The notes: generated by a model from the sequence alone, not told the origin. A stretch of 64,000 nt of DNA from Ignavibacteriales bacterium (GCA_016714125.1 JADJNX010000003.1:372001-436000); one strand, 5' to 3'. Counted from the stretch's first letter, positions 21,345 to 31,210 are shown. Numbers and translations: made by a program.

Positions 21345-22423
21345 ATGAATGTAAAACTACTTTATATCTTATTTATAACTCTTATATTTTCAACATGTTA
21401 CCATGCACAGTCTGATTTTGATAAATATCCATTTCTGGTATTAGACGGGAATAAAATTGAAAATCCTCGTTCTATTGAAAAAATATTCAATCAAAAATTT
21501 AAAAGTGATTCGTCAGGTTCACAATTAAAGATATTTATCATCGGCGATTCACATGTTTCCTCAGGTGAATTTGCAAAATCTCTTAATTCCGAACTTGCAG
21601 AAAAATTTGGAGACGGTGGTACTGCCTACCTGACCTTAAATAAGATGTTCCCCTCATCAATCGGACAATCACCTGTTAAAGTGTCCCCCTCCGATGAAGA
21701 AATCATCGGTTTTACTCTCTTGTCAAACACATCCCGCGACAATTTATCCATCAAGGACTTGTCCGGAGATGACGTGAAAATTATCTTTTCGGAGAATAAC
21801 AAAAATCATTCTCTCAGGGTAAAATTTTCAGAAGAGGTACCCGGTTTTTACATTTCATCCGGGAAAAATGTTCCACCCGTTCACTCAAAAGGGCTAATAA
21901 CGACTACTAATGATGGTGGTGTTGCAACTACCTGGTTTGGAGTAATTGGGGCTTCTCTATTAAGTTACAATGTTCAGATGAACTATATTTATCCTTTCAT
22001 TGAAGCGTTCGACCCTGACATTCTAATTGTGAATCTTGGTACCAACGATTGTACGGGACCAAACTTTAATCTTCAGTATGTGAATGTTGAGTATGACAAA
22101 TTGATTTCAAAACTCAAAAAGACTGTCCCAAAAGCTTCTTTTATATTGATTTCACCACCCGATTTTTCTCCTTAAATGGTGGAAAATACCGTAATAACAA
22201 AATGGTGAATGTTATGAAAGAAGGGATCACCAAACTTTCCTTAAAACATAATTTAGCAGTTTGGGATTTAAAGGCTGTTATGGGAGGAGATTCATCAATG
22301 ATAGTTTGGGTGAAGGAGCAACTTGGAAGTGGGGATTATGTACATTTTACCGCAGATGGTCAGAGACTCATCGGAAAACTACTTGGTAAAGCTATAATTG
22401 ACCTTTTTAAGGAGGATCAGTAA
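21345..22423 (+). CDS. Exported SGNH/GDSL hydrolase (one frameshift)
   Basis: The start at 21345 gives a signal peptide (MNVKLLYILFITLIFSTCYHAQ); an alternative upstream GTG/ATG adds 13 residues with no signal character. SGNH blocks are present: IIGDSHVSSGEF, NLGTNDCTG, and DYVHFTADGQ with the Asp-His dyad. One T is missing near 22173; adding it turns SP-stop into SPLNGGKYRNNKMV and joins the C-terminal part. Restored length is about 359 residues. It is divergent from the other two SGNH genes, with starts 76 bases apart, so all three may share a control region. Its 3' end overlaps the Rrf2 gene by 7 bases. Confidence 0.85.
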
Positions 22424-22862
22424 TCCCCTTTTGCAATCGACTCAATTTTGTTGATTGACTTCTCTTTCATTGTTTCCAGGGTTTCTGTGCTGAGCATATT
22501 ATAAGCGATTGTTCGAATTCTTCCCCACTCATTATGCATTGGGCATGGAGTAGAAACCGAGCAACCAGGGAAACCCAAAACACATGAATTAAAAACTTCC
22601 ATTCCATCCAATACAGTTACAATGTCGATCAGTTTTATCTCTGAAGCATTTTTGCCGAGATAAAATCCCCCGTTTTTTCCTTTTTTCGATGCAACAATCT
22701 TTGAATCAGTTAGTATCTGCATCACCTTCGACACAAACTCCTTTGGAACTTTTAATTTATCAGCTACATGGCTGGCATTCACTTTTGATCTGGTTCAAGA
22801 GTTGAAAGATAAAGTACTGCTTGAATTCCAAGTTCACATTTTTTTGAGAATATGACCGTCAT
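22417..22862 (-). CDS. Rrf2-family transcriptional regulator with a Cys triad (one frameshift)
   Basis: A winged-helix regulator of about 148 residues starting MTVIFSKKCELGIQAVLYL. The recognition helix is within VNASHVADKLKVPKEFVSKVM. Three cysteines near residues 94, 101 and 107 (C-X6-C-X5-C, ending TPCPMHNEWG) sit where IscR, NsrR and RsrR relatives bind an Fe-S cluster, so a redox, NO or iron sensor is likely. One A is missing near 22793, where GATCAAAAGTG should read GATCAAAAAGTG; without repair the first 27 residues are cut off. It is divergent from a lipoprotein gene and convergent with an SGNH gene. Its targets are unknown. Confidence 0.85.
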
Positions 22863-23073
22863 TTTACTCTTTGGTTTGTGGTAGTTGCAAATCAGATAAA
22901 AAATACTGTTTAATATAACGCTTAGAAATAATATTGCAAAGAAAAAACAGAGGAATTAGGTCGATTTATTCTGAAAAAATGAACTAAGAAGATTCATAAT
23001 AGTGTTTAGATTATAGTATCCTAAAAATGATTTCCCTAATCAATTAAAATCGTTGAAAATCTCCACCCAATAA

Positions 23074-24048
23074 ATGAAAAAAACGGTATATCTTCTCTTT
23101 TTGGCGATAGCATTGTTAAGCCTGTTTACGGGTTGTGATGCACCAAGGAACAACCCTGTTGATCCGGATAATACCATTAGCAGGTTGCCAAGAATAGAAG
23201 GTGAGGTTATTTCGTCAGGTTCGTCCGGTGCTCCCCTCTCTTTTGCCAGGATAACTTTTGTCCCCACTTCAAGTTTTACTTTTTCCGGTGAAGATGGAAA
23301 GTTTTCTCTCCCTGTTACAAAAAAAACAAACGGCTTATTGTTGATCGAAAAATTTGGATTTAAAACTGATTCCATTTTTGTAGACTGGAACAACGCAGAC
23401 AACATCCAATTGAGACGCTCCCTTTTAAAATTTCCCCTCCCTGTTAAACTGTCAATTGTGTCCAACACCCTTAACAGATTTCCTGATCTTAAATTTTACT
23501 CATTTTTAGTTGCTGTAGAACTAGCCGAATCTAATGAGTTTATCGATTCGATTATTGTAGAGAGCCGTGTTAAGAAAATTAAATTTAAACTGGATAAACA
23601 ACCGGGTGACAGGAATTTCGAAAAGGAGCTCTTTTCTTTTCAGATTGAAGGGCTTACATCCCCTTTTTCGATAGTAGATGAGGTTTTTGACCCTGTTTTT
23701 TACCTTTCAGGTGGAGTCACATTCTCGCCCGGTCCCATCTCTGTAACCCGGGTAATCGATCAGGAAGTAAAATTCCTCTCACCCGCAAACGGTACAATTG
23801 TTGGATCTTCATTTAGACTTTTATGGGAAAAGTTCTCCCCGGGGTGGGATCACTCCTATTCAGTAGAAATTTACCTCAATGATTTAACTCCAATATTGGT
23901 GTTGCAAAAGGAAAAAATAGATAAAAATGAGACAGGAGTTAATATCAATCAGGAACTGCCTCCCGGCGACTATTTTTGGGTGGTTTATAGTAAGGACTCC
24001 TTTGGTAACTCAACCCGGTCTAAACCGGCTTCTTTCAGTGTAAGGTAA
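23074..24048 (+). CDS. Lipoprotein with carboxypeptidase-regulatory-like domain
   Basis: A 324-residue lipoprotein with signal peptide and lipobox FTGC near residue 21. Residues 40-105 form a carboxypeptidase-D regulatory-like beta fold (IEGEVISSG...FTFSGEDGKFSLP). The C-terminal 90 residues look like a second beta-sandwich (FLSPANGTIVGSSFRLLWE) of the Ig/Fn3 kind. It is the first gene of a unit with the sigma-54 activator and kinase: its TAA overlaps the next ATG by one base. It may display or sense something at the outer surface that the downstream signalling pair reports on, but that is inference from position only. Confidence 0.7.
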   Translation: MKKTVYLLFLAIALLSLFTGCDAPRNNPVDPDNTISRLPRIEGEVISSGSSGAPLSFARITFVPTSSFTFSGEDGKFSLPVTKKTNGLLLIEKFGFKTDSIFVDWNNADNIQLRRSLLKFPLPVKLSIVSNTLNRFPDLKFYSFLVAVELAESNEFIDSIIVESRVKKIKFKLDKQPGDRNFEKELFSFQIEGLTSPFSIVDEVFDPVFYLSGGVTFSPGPISVTRVIDQEVKFLSPANGTIVGSSFRLLWEKFSPGWDHSYSVEIYLNDLTPILVLQKEKIDKNETGVNINQELPPGDYFWVVYSKDSFGNSTRSKPASFSVR

Positions 24049-25576
24049 TGATGAGTAATGTAATTGAAAAAGTAAAAACCCTTTCGCGTGAGCAGTTTGC
24101 TGTACTTTACGATATTAGCAAAAGGCTCAATTCTGCTTCTGATACGGCTTCTCTCTATGCAGATGCCCTTGATCTCATGCTTGATGTTATTGATGCTGAG
24201 AGAGGAATTTTTTCGAAGTATAAAAAAGAGACGGGTGAGTTTGAACTGATTGCAGCAAGGCATATAAACAAAGGAGACATAAAAGATCTTTCACTCTTCT
24301 CCTCAGGACTTTTAAGAAAAGTGATTGAGACCTCTGAACCACAATTACTTCACGATGTTCAGGGAACAGTCTTCTTTCGTCACAGGTTAGTGTGATGCTT
24401 AATAATATCAAATCTGTGATTGGTATCTCGGTTTTTCTTTAAAAGCGAAATTTGGGGTGTTATAGTAGTTGACAGCATCGAAAACCGAAAATTCTTTACC
24501 AAAGATAATCTTGTTTTCCTTGATTTTGTTTCCAATGTTCTTTCTCTGACCTTAAACAATGTCTCCCGTCTCGAAGAACTTGAGGATGAAAATTCCGCCC
24601 TGAAGAATAACTTTTTCAAAAATGAGGGAATTGAAGGAATCATCGGATCGTCGGATGTAATGCAGAAAATCATTCAACTGGTCGCCAAAGTTTCAAAAAC
24701 CGATGCAACTGTCTTGATTCTTGGTGAGAGTGGTACCGGAAAAGACCTTTTTGCTCAAGCCATTCATAAACTAAGCAAAAGAAATAACGCACAGTTTGTT
24801 GCGCAATTTTGTGGATCCATTCCCGACAATCTGCTCGAAAGTGAGTTGTTTGGTTTTAAAAAGGGATCATTTACCGGTGCCGTATCAGATAAAAAAGGTT
24901 TGTTTGAAGTAGCGGATAGAGGTACTTTTTTCCTCGACGAAATTGCTGATGTGTCAGCAGCTCTTCAAGCCAAACTCCTCAGGGTTATCCAGAATAAAGA
25001 GATTATCAGGATTGGTGAAACAGAAGTCAGGAAGGTTGATGTCAGGATAATTGCAGCGACAAATAAAGACCTTAAAGAGATGATAAAACAGGGTACTTTC
25101 CGTGAAGACCTTTTTTACAGGCTTAATGTGTTTCCTGTTACGATTCCACCTCTTAGGGACAGAAAGGGAGATGTTCCCCTTCTTGCAAATCACTTTTTGA
25201 AAAAATATAGTGATGATCAAAAAATCAAATTTTCTAAAGAAGCATTAAAAAACTTGAATCTTATCATTTCCCGGGTAATGTCCGCCAGTTGGAGAACATA
25301 ATACAGAGAGCAGTGATTTTTTGTTCTGAAAATCTGATATTACCGGAGGATATAGATTTTGAAGACTCCGATTCATTACAAGACAGGTTTGAGAATGGAA
25401 ATATGTCCGATTTCATCAAGGAATTGCTCCTCACAAGGCTGGACAAAAACGACGGGAATCGCACACTAACCGCTAAATCGTTAGGGGTTTCTGTTAGATG
25501 GATACAAAAGAAGCTTAAAGAACTTGAAGAAAACGGCGGTAAAATGTCAACAAAATTTTCGGATAGCGATGAATAA
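24048..25576 (+). CDS. GAF-domain sigma-54-dependent transcriptional activator (frameshifted)
   Basis: The restored length is about 509 residues. An N-terminal GAF sensor spans about 15-170. The AAA+ domain has Walker A GESGTGKD, the sigma-54 contact loop GSFTGA (usual GAFTGA), Walker B TFFLDEIADV, and the R-finger region FREDLFYRLNVFPV. A Fis-type HTH ends the protein (TAKSLGVSVRWIQKKLKE). There is no receiver domain, so activation is by ligand at GAF or by a partner. Breaks are near 24362 (one base missing), 24438 (one T extra) and 25255 (one A missing in an A-run, restoring FPGNVRQLENIIQRA). It overlaps the upstream lipoprotein by one base and the following kinase by eight bases. Confidence 0.9.
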
Positions 25577-27162
25577 CACATTTTTGATCGTTTCAAAACG
25601 CTCGAGGTAATTAAAAAGATGAATTTTCTTCTGTTCTTAAAGTTGAAAGAATAGAGGATGGTTTAATACTTTTGTTAAAAACATTTTCTCGCAGTGGTGA
25701 AAAAGGGTCCGTAGAGAGATTTAAAAGAGAGTCGCAGCTACTACTGTCAATTGATCATAAAAGTGTTATCAAACTGGTGGAGTATGGTGAAAATGAGACC
25801 GAACTTTATTTAGCGTTGGAATATTTCCATGGTTCTCATCTCGGAAAGTTTGCCGGAAGTGATATTTTTTCTATTGAAGATAAATTAAAAATAACCGAAT
25901 CAATAATATCGGGTGTTCTCTATCTTCACGAACAGGGCATTATTCATCGAGACCTTAAGCCTGAAAACATACTTGTAGGCCCCGAATTGCAGGTCAAGAT
26001 TGTAGATTTTGGATTGTCATCTTCCCAATCCTCAGAAAGAATAACCCGCAAAAATGAGATTCTTGGAACCCCGGCTTATTTACCGCCTGAATATCTGACA
26101 GGGAATGAACATTCTGCCAAAGGTGATTTATTTTCACTTGGAATGATAATTTATGAACTTTTTGTTGGAATTAACCCCATTAAGGGAGATAATTTAACAG
26201 AAACTCTCTCTAAAATAAGTAGTTTCTCCATTCAAGACTTGAATCTGGACTCTCTGCATCTGCCCGAGTCGATCAGATTAATTCTGTTGAAGACACTTAA
26301 TGAGGACCCGGAAAAGCGGTTTCTCTCACTCCCCTTCAGTTTGGTGAAAAATCGACCAATTACAGGCGATGTGACCACTTTGAAAGGTGCTTTAAAGGGC
26401 CCGAACCCGTCTCAGAGGTCCGACAACAGACAAGACTCTAGACTTGCCTGGTACAGGTTTTTCACTGTCGTTCCACTAATTCTAATTGTATTAATTTATT
26501 ATTTCTTTCAATCAGGTTTTTCAGGGGTTGATGGGACTGAACAATTATCAAATATTTCCGGAAATGAAAAATCACCAACAACCGCAATAGATTTGAAGGA
26601 AAATGGCGTTGAGTTAAAAAAATCGGATAGTGAAGAGGGCAATAAACCTGAAGACTCCGGTAAAAAGGATGAAGCTGAAAAAGTCAACAAAACGACTTTG
26701 GAAGAAGACCCGGCTAATGATGTTTCGGGATATCTGGGAATTAAATGTTATCCTTGGGGTGAGGTCTATCTCGATGGAAAATATTATGATACTACACCTT
26801 TAAAGGGAGATATTAAAATAAAACCCGGTGTGTATCAGTTGAAAGTTTCTAATCCTGCATTTCCACCCTTTGCAAAAGAGATTGTGATTAAAGGAGGAAC
26901 GACGGTTAGTGAAGTGATCAACTTCAAAAAGGAACCGGGATATCTGACCATTAATGTCTTCCCTTGGGGCGAGGTTAAGATCAACAATGTATCTTATGGA
27001 GTTACTCCTATATCCGCACCGATCAGCCTGCCGGAGGGAAAACATATTATTACACTTTTAAATCCGGATTTTGGAACATATTCAGAATCTATTACCATAG
27101 TTGCAGGAAAAACAACACAATACAAGCATAAATTTGACCAGGCTATAAATGCCGGAAATTAA
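25569..27162 (+). CDS. Membrane Ser/Thr protein kinase with two PEGA domains (frameshifted start)
   Basis: The Hanks-type kinase domain has beta-3 Lys in ILLLKTFS, the catalytic loop HRDLKPEN, DFGLSSS and the activation segment GTPAYLPPEYL. One TM helix (about residues 296-316) follows, then a Lys/Glu/Asp-rich linker and two PEGA domains (GYLGIKCYPWGEVYLDG and GYLTINVFPWGEVKINN), probably periplasmic. The continuous frame starts only at 25672. Adding one T near 25582 and one A near 25615 extends it in frame to the ATG at 25569, inside the end of the activator gene, giving about 531 residues and the missing N-lobe. Overlap with a sigma-54 activator suggests the kinase tunes that regulator. Confidence 0.88.
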
Positions 27163-27163
27163 C

Positions 27164-27179
27164 TGGCACAGAAATTGTA
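27164..27179 (+). promoter_or_regulatory. Sigma-54-like promoter before the Kelch T9SS gene
   Basis: TGGCAC-AGAAA-TTGTA matches the -24/-12 consensus TGGCACR-N4-TTGCW at every fixed position except the C of the -12 GC (here T). It lies 2 bases after the kinase stop and about 38 bases before the Kelch gene start, directly downstream of a sigma-54 activator gene. Confidence 0.45.
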
Positions 27180-27216
27180 TGTTAATGATCTATTCAATGA
27201 AAATGTTAATGCAAAA

Positions 27217-28473
27217 ATGAAAAAATTTAGATATATCTCACTTGTTATACTTATTGCCGCCGGTAATGTCTTTTCACAAGGTTGGAAGACAGGGGGCTCG
27301 ATGCCGATACCTGTTTCCGGTGGAAAAGCATTTGTTAAAGACTCCTTGATCTATTTATTGGGCGGTTGGTCAGATCAACTATTATCATACACAAATTTGA
27401 TCCAGTCATACAATCCATCAGATGGAAGTTGGAGAATCATCGATACCATGAAGTTTGCAAGATCCGGCTTTATTGCTGATATTTATAATGGTAATCTTGT
27501 CTATTCCGGTGGAAATATTCCCGATTTTGGATTTCATAATGCGCTTGAAGTTTATGATTTTCATAACAAACCATTTGTACACAGCTCGCATACAATCTTT
27601 CGGAGGGCTTACGCAGCAGGCGAAATTATCGACTCAAATCTTTTTGTTTTTGGTGGTTACACACTTGAACCTGCACAGCCTGTAGTATTTAAGTACAACA
27701 TCCCTCAAGGAAAAATGGAATCATCTCTGGATACTTCCATTAGCCCTACTGATTTCCCTATCGATCAGATGATAGCCCGTTTTGATGATAATCTCTATTT
27801 GTTTGGTGGTTCAATTCACACAATTTCTTCGCTAATATTTAAATATTCAACATCCATCGGTTCTTACATTCCAATCGATTCCAGACTTGAAAGTGCCCGT
27901 GCCGGTGGCTCAACGGTAAAACCAGGTGAAAACATCATTATGCTCATTGGAGGATATAATGAGGTCAATAATGCACTTTCATCAACCGAAATAGTAATTA
28001 AAACAGGTGAACAATTTACCGGTGCTTCAGGCCCTGCACTTAATATTGGCAGAAATGATGCTTCTGCAGTAATTTTTGGTGATTCTATATATGTTTTTGG
28101 GGGAACCGGCAGTTCCGGATTTAACATTGCGACTATAGAAGTATTACCGGTTCATGGTATTACAGCGATAAAAGAAACAGGCGAAACCCTCCCTCAAGAC
28201 TTTTCGCTTTCACAAAACTACCCTAATCCATTCAATTCATCCACAGTGATACGATTTTCTCTTAAATCGGATGCTGAAGTGGAATTGAACATTTTTTCTT
28301 CTGATGGAAGCCTTGTTAAAAGTCTTTTAAAACAATCATTTTCCCCCGGAAACTACTCTGTCCAATGGGATGGGGACGACAGCTATTCTCGACCGGTATC
28401 GAGTGGTGTATATTTTGTTACCCTGAGTAATGGTAAAGACCGGGTCACAAAAAAAATGGCTTTAATGAAGTAA
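27217..28473 (+). CDS. Kelch-repeat secreted protein with T9SS sorting domain
   Basis: The start at 27217 (MKKFRYISLVILIAAGNVFSQ) gives a signal peptide; an upstream TTG in frame is less likely. At least five Kelch blades carry the hydrophobic-GG pattern (IYLLGGW, LVYSGGN, LFVFGGY, LYLFGGS, IYVFGGT), making a beta-propeller. The last 85 residues are a type A T9SS C-terminal domain with NYPNPFN, SGVYFVTL and the closing KKMALMK. The protein should be exported by Sec, then moved across the outer membrane by T9SS and anchored or released. It follows the activator/kinase pair and has a sigma-54-like site just upstream. Confidence 0.88.
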   Translation: MKKFRYISLVILIAAGNVFSQGWKTGGSMPIPVSGGKAFVKDSLIYLLGGWSDQLLSYTNLIQSYNPSDGSWRIIDTMKFARSGFIADIYNGNLVYSGGNIPDFGFHNALEVYDFHNKPFVHSSHTIFRRAYAAGEIIDSNLFVFGGYTLEPAQPVVFKYNIPQGKMESSLDTSISPTDFPIDQMIARFDDNLYLFGGSIHTISSLIFKYSTSIGSYIPIDSRLESARAGGSTVKPGENIIMLIGGYNEVNNALSSTEIVIKTGEQFTGASGPALNIGRNDASAVIFGDSIYVFGGTGSSGFNIATIEVLPVHGITAIKETGETLPQDFSLSQNYPNPFNSSTVIRFSLKSDAEVELNIFSSDGSLVKSLLKQSFSPGNYSVQWDGDDSYSRPVSSGVYFVTLSNGKDRVTKKMALMK

Positions 28474-28483
28474 AAATCAAATA

Positions 28484-29365
28484 AATGACACGATTGAAAT
28501 TTTTATTTTCCTTAATTTTCGCCATCTACTCCTGCCTGTTTTGGCACAGCTATCACCGGGAGAAATAGCTCAATTAGATGAAAAATACAGGAATTTCGAG
28601 TATTCGGAAGCAATTAAACTTGCTGATGTACTTCTCAAAATACCTGCAATTTCGCCTGAAGACTCTGTTCAAATTCTTACAATAAAAGCCGCTTCATGTT
28701 ACTCTCTAAATATGCTTATTGAGTCCTCTTTTAGTTATGTAACAATCCTGAAAATCAATAAATTTTTTATACTGGATACTTCGGTCTGGTCACCCAAAAT
28801 TATTGAGTTTTTTAATGAGATTAAACGGGATTATCTAAAAAAACTTGAGGATGAAAAGACAATATTATCAAAAACAGACACGGTCCGGATAACAACAGTG
28901 GTCTTTCCTGATATGTCTTCTGCAAAAGAATCGATCCTTAAATCAATCCTTCTTCCGGGACTTGGACATCTTGATGTGAATCCGGATTGGAAAGCTTATA
29001 CTCTGCTTGCCGTTTCCAGTTTGTCGCTGCTTTCTTCAGTTTATTTTACCCTGAGTACAAATTCAAGTGAGAAAGAATATCTAAACGAATTCGACCCTCT
29101 GCAGATTTCTGCAAAATATGACACCTTTAACAGAAACTATCAACTAAGAAATATCTCCATTGGTGTGTTTGCTGCTACCTGGTTTTATGCTCAGTTAGAC
29201 TTGCTTCTTGGTACCACTCTTTTTACCGCCCCAACTCAAAACATCAGAATTACCCCGGCCCAGACAGGTTGTCTCTGCAATTTTTGTTTTAGCGAATTTT
29301 GTGCGTCCGGTGCGAACAATATTCGTATTAAATCTCAAATTTCCCACTATCAATCTCCAAACTGA
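28484..29365 (+). CDS. DUF5683-like membrane-associated protein (frameshifted near both ends)
   Basis: The ATG at 28484 begins a signal peptide (MTRLKFLFSLIFAIYSCLF). One T is missing near 28535; adding it joins LFLAQLSPGE to the long frame. The N-terminal half is helical and TPR-like, and the C-terminal half has KSILLPGLGHLD followed by two hydrophobic helices, as in DUF5683 proteins of Bacteroidota. The Cys-rich last 30 residues are unusual. Adding one T near 29269 would instead end the protein at about 29292 with LSLQFLF, a typical beta-strand terminus, so the true end may be there. It starts 10 bases after the Kelch gene and is probably co-transcribed. Function unknown. Confidence 0.6.
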   Translation, partial: NDTIEIFIFLNFRHLLLPVLAQLSPGEIAQLDEKYRNFEYSEAIKLADVLLKIPAISPEDSVQILTIKAASCYSLNMLIESSFSYVTILKINKFFILDTSVWSPKIIEFFNEIKRDYLKKLEDEKTILSKTDTVRITTVVFPDMSSAKESILKSILLPGLGHLDVNPDWKAYTLLAVSSLSLLSSVYFTLSTNSSEKEYLNEFDPLQISAKYDTFNRNYQLRNISIGVFAATWFYAQLDLLLGTTLFTAPTQNIRITPAQTGCLCNFCFSEFCASGANNIRIKSQISHYQSPN

Positions 29366-29399
29366 GTTAATTACATACTGTTTGAGAATGGAATAACTT

Positions 29400-29415
29400 T
29401 GGCACGGTTATTGAA
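29400..29415 (+). promoter_or_regulatory. Sigma-54-like promoter before the DUF4397 T9SS gene
   Basis: TGGCAC-GGTTA-TTGAA matches TGGCACR-N4-TTGCW except the C of the -12 element (here A). It is 50 bases before the ATG at 29465. The same stretch also contains TAACTTTG, a match to the Bacteroidetes -7 element, but no TTTG lies at the right distance for a -33 box. Confidence 0.45.
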
Positions 29416-29464
29416 TATTGATGTTATAACAATTATTTCAATAAATCAATAATCGGAGAAAAAA

Positions 29465-31210
29465 ATGTTAAGCTCATCTAAAATGTCGCGCTTATTCTTC
29501 CCCCTATTCTTTCTGCTTCTTACTGTTTCTGTATATTCACAGACAGCAAGATTGCAGGTAATTCACAATTCAGCAGATCCTGCAGCAGCTTCTGTTGATG
29601 TGTATGTTAACGGATCAAGATTGTTAAATGATTTTGCTTTCAGAACAGCAACAGGCTTCATTGATGTTCCTGCAGGTGTTACAGTTAACATAGGTGTTGC
29701 TCCGGGAACAAGTTCCACAGCTAACGATACCTTAAAAAACTTCCCTGTTGTTTTCGAAGCAAATAAAAAATATGTGGCAATCGCTAACGGAGTTCTTAAT
29801 CCGGCATCATTTGCTTCTAATCCTAACAATAATTCAACTGCATTTACATTATTCCTTCAAACAATGGCTCAGGAGGCTGGTACCAGTCCTTCAAATGTTG
29901 ATTTTTTTGTGCTTCATGGTTCAACCGATGCTCCGGCAGTGGATGTAATAGCAAGAAATGTAGCAACTCTGGTTAATGATGCACCTTACGGAGCGGTAAC
30001 AGGTTATATATCTGTTCCTGCCGCTTCATACATTCTTGATGTAACACCTGCGCAAGATAACAATACTATTGTAGCAAGTTTTCGTGCCGACCTTTCCGGT
30101 CTTGGAGGAGGAGCTGCTGCAGTGTTTGCTTCGGGCTTCCTTACCCCGTCTGCAAATCAGAATGGTCAGGCATTTGGTATTTTTGCTGCTCTTCCAAATG
30201 GCGATGTTGTACCATTTACAGCTCTGACAACTGCAAGATTACAGGTTATTCACAACGCTGCAGATCCTGCTGCTGCTTCTGTGGATGTATATTTGGATGG
30301 TGGTATTCTTCTGAATGATTTTGCTTTCAGGACAGCAACTCAATTTATTGATGCACCCGCAAATCAAATTATCAATGTAGGTGTTGCCGGTGGAACAAGT
30401 TCATCAGTAAACGATACCCTGAAAAACTTTGCATTAAAACTGCTTCCGGGTGGAGTTTATGTCGCTATTGCTAATGGTGTATTAAATCCCGCAACATTTG
30501 CTGCTAATCCTGAATCAAGATCAACTGCGTTTACACTTTTTATAAATGCACTTGCACGCGAGAATGCAACAAGTTCACCAACAAATGTTGATTTTTATGT
30601 GCTTCACGGTGCAACTGATGCTCCTGCTGTGGATGTAGCCGCAAGAGGTGTAGCTCAGTTGGTAAGTGGAGCGGCCTATGGTGATCAGACAGCGTATATA
30701 TCAGTGCCTGCTAACAATTATACACTTGATGTCTCACCGGCAGGAACCGGAAATGTTATTGCATCATTTGCGGCACCACTTTCAGGTCTTGGTGGTGGAT
30801 CAGCAGTTGTTTTTGCTTCAGGATTCCTTACTCCTGCCTCCAATCAAAATGGTCAGGCATTTGGATTATTTGCTGCCCTGGCAAACGGTAATGTAGTAGC
30901 TTTTAGTCCTGTAACAGGAATTGAAGAGGAAACTTCAGCAACTCCTGATGCTTTTATTCTTGGTCAAAATTATCCAAATCCTTTTAATCCATCCACCTCA
31001 ATCACATTTAGCATAGCCAAAGATGAGATGGTAAACTTAAAAGTATTTAATATTGCCGGTGAAGAGGTTGCTTCACTAATTGATCAGGCAATTCCTGCAG
31101 GTTCATACAAAGTAAACTTTGATGCCTCAAATCTTACAAGTGGGATTTATTTCTACAGACTAACAGCAGGCAACTTTATTGAAACAAAAAAAATGAACCT
31201 CCTCAAATAG
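29465..31210 (+). CDS. Secreted protein with tandem DUF4397 modules and T9SS sorting domain
   Basis: A 581-residue intact protein: a signal peptide ending VSVYSQ, two tandem modules of about 229 residues, each opening ARLQVIHNxADPAAASVDVY (about residues 28 and 257) and containing a second half starting VDFxVLHG, and a C-terminal T9SS domain with NYPNPFN and ETKKMNLLK. The modules match DUF4397, a beta-sandwich family of surface proteins of unknown ligand. The two copies repeat at DNA level with a 687-base period, so one arose by tandem duplication. A GGAG ribosome site precedes the ATG. A sigma-54-like site is upstream and a strong terminator downstream. Confidence 0.9.
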   Translation: MLSSSKMSRLFFPLFFLLLTVSVYSQTARLQVIHNSADPAAASVDVYVNGSRLLNDFAFRTATGFIDVPAGVTVNIGVAPGTSSTANDTLKNFPVVFEANKKYVAIANGVLNPASFASNPNNNSTAFTLFLQTMAQEAGTSPSNVDFFVLHGSTDAPAVDVIARNVATLVNDAPYGAVTGYISVPAASYILDVTPAQDNNTIVASFRADLSGLGGGAAAVFASGFLTPSANQNGQAFGIFAALPNGDVVPFTALTTARLQVIHNAADPAAASVDVYLDGGILLNDFAFRTATQFIDAPANQIINVGVAGGTSSSVNDTLKNFALKLLPGGVYVAIANGVLNPATFAANPESRSTAFTLFINALARENATSSPTNVDFYVLHGATDAPAVDVAARGVAQLVSGAAYGDQTAYISVPANNYTLDVSPAGTGNVIASFAAPLSGLGGGSAVVFASGFLTPASNQNGQAFGLFAALANGNVVAFSPVTGIEEETSATPDAFILGQNYPNPFNPSTSITFSIAKDEMVNLKVFNIAGEEVASLIDQAIPAGSYKVNFDASNLTSGIYFYRLTAGNFIETKKMNLLK

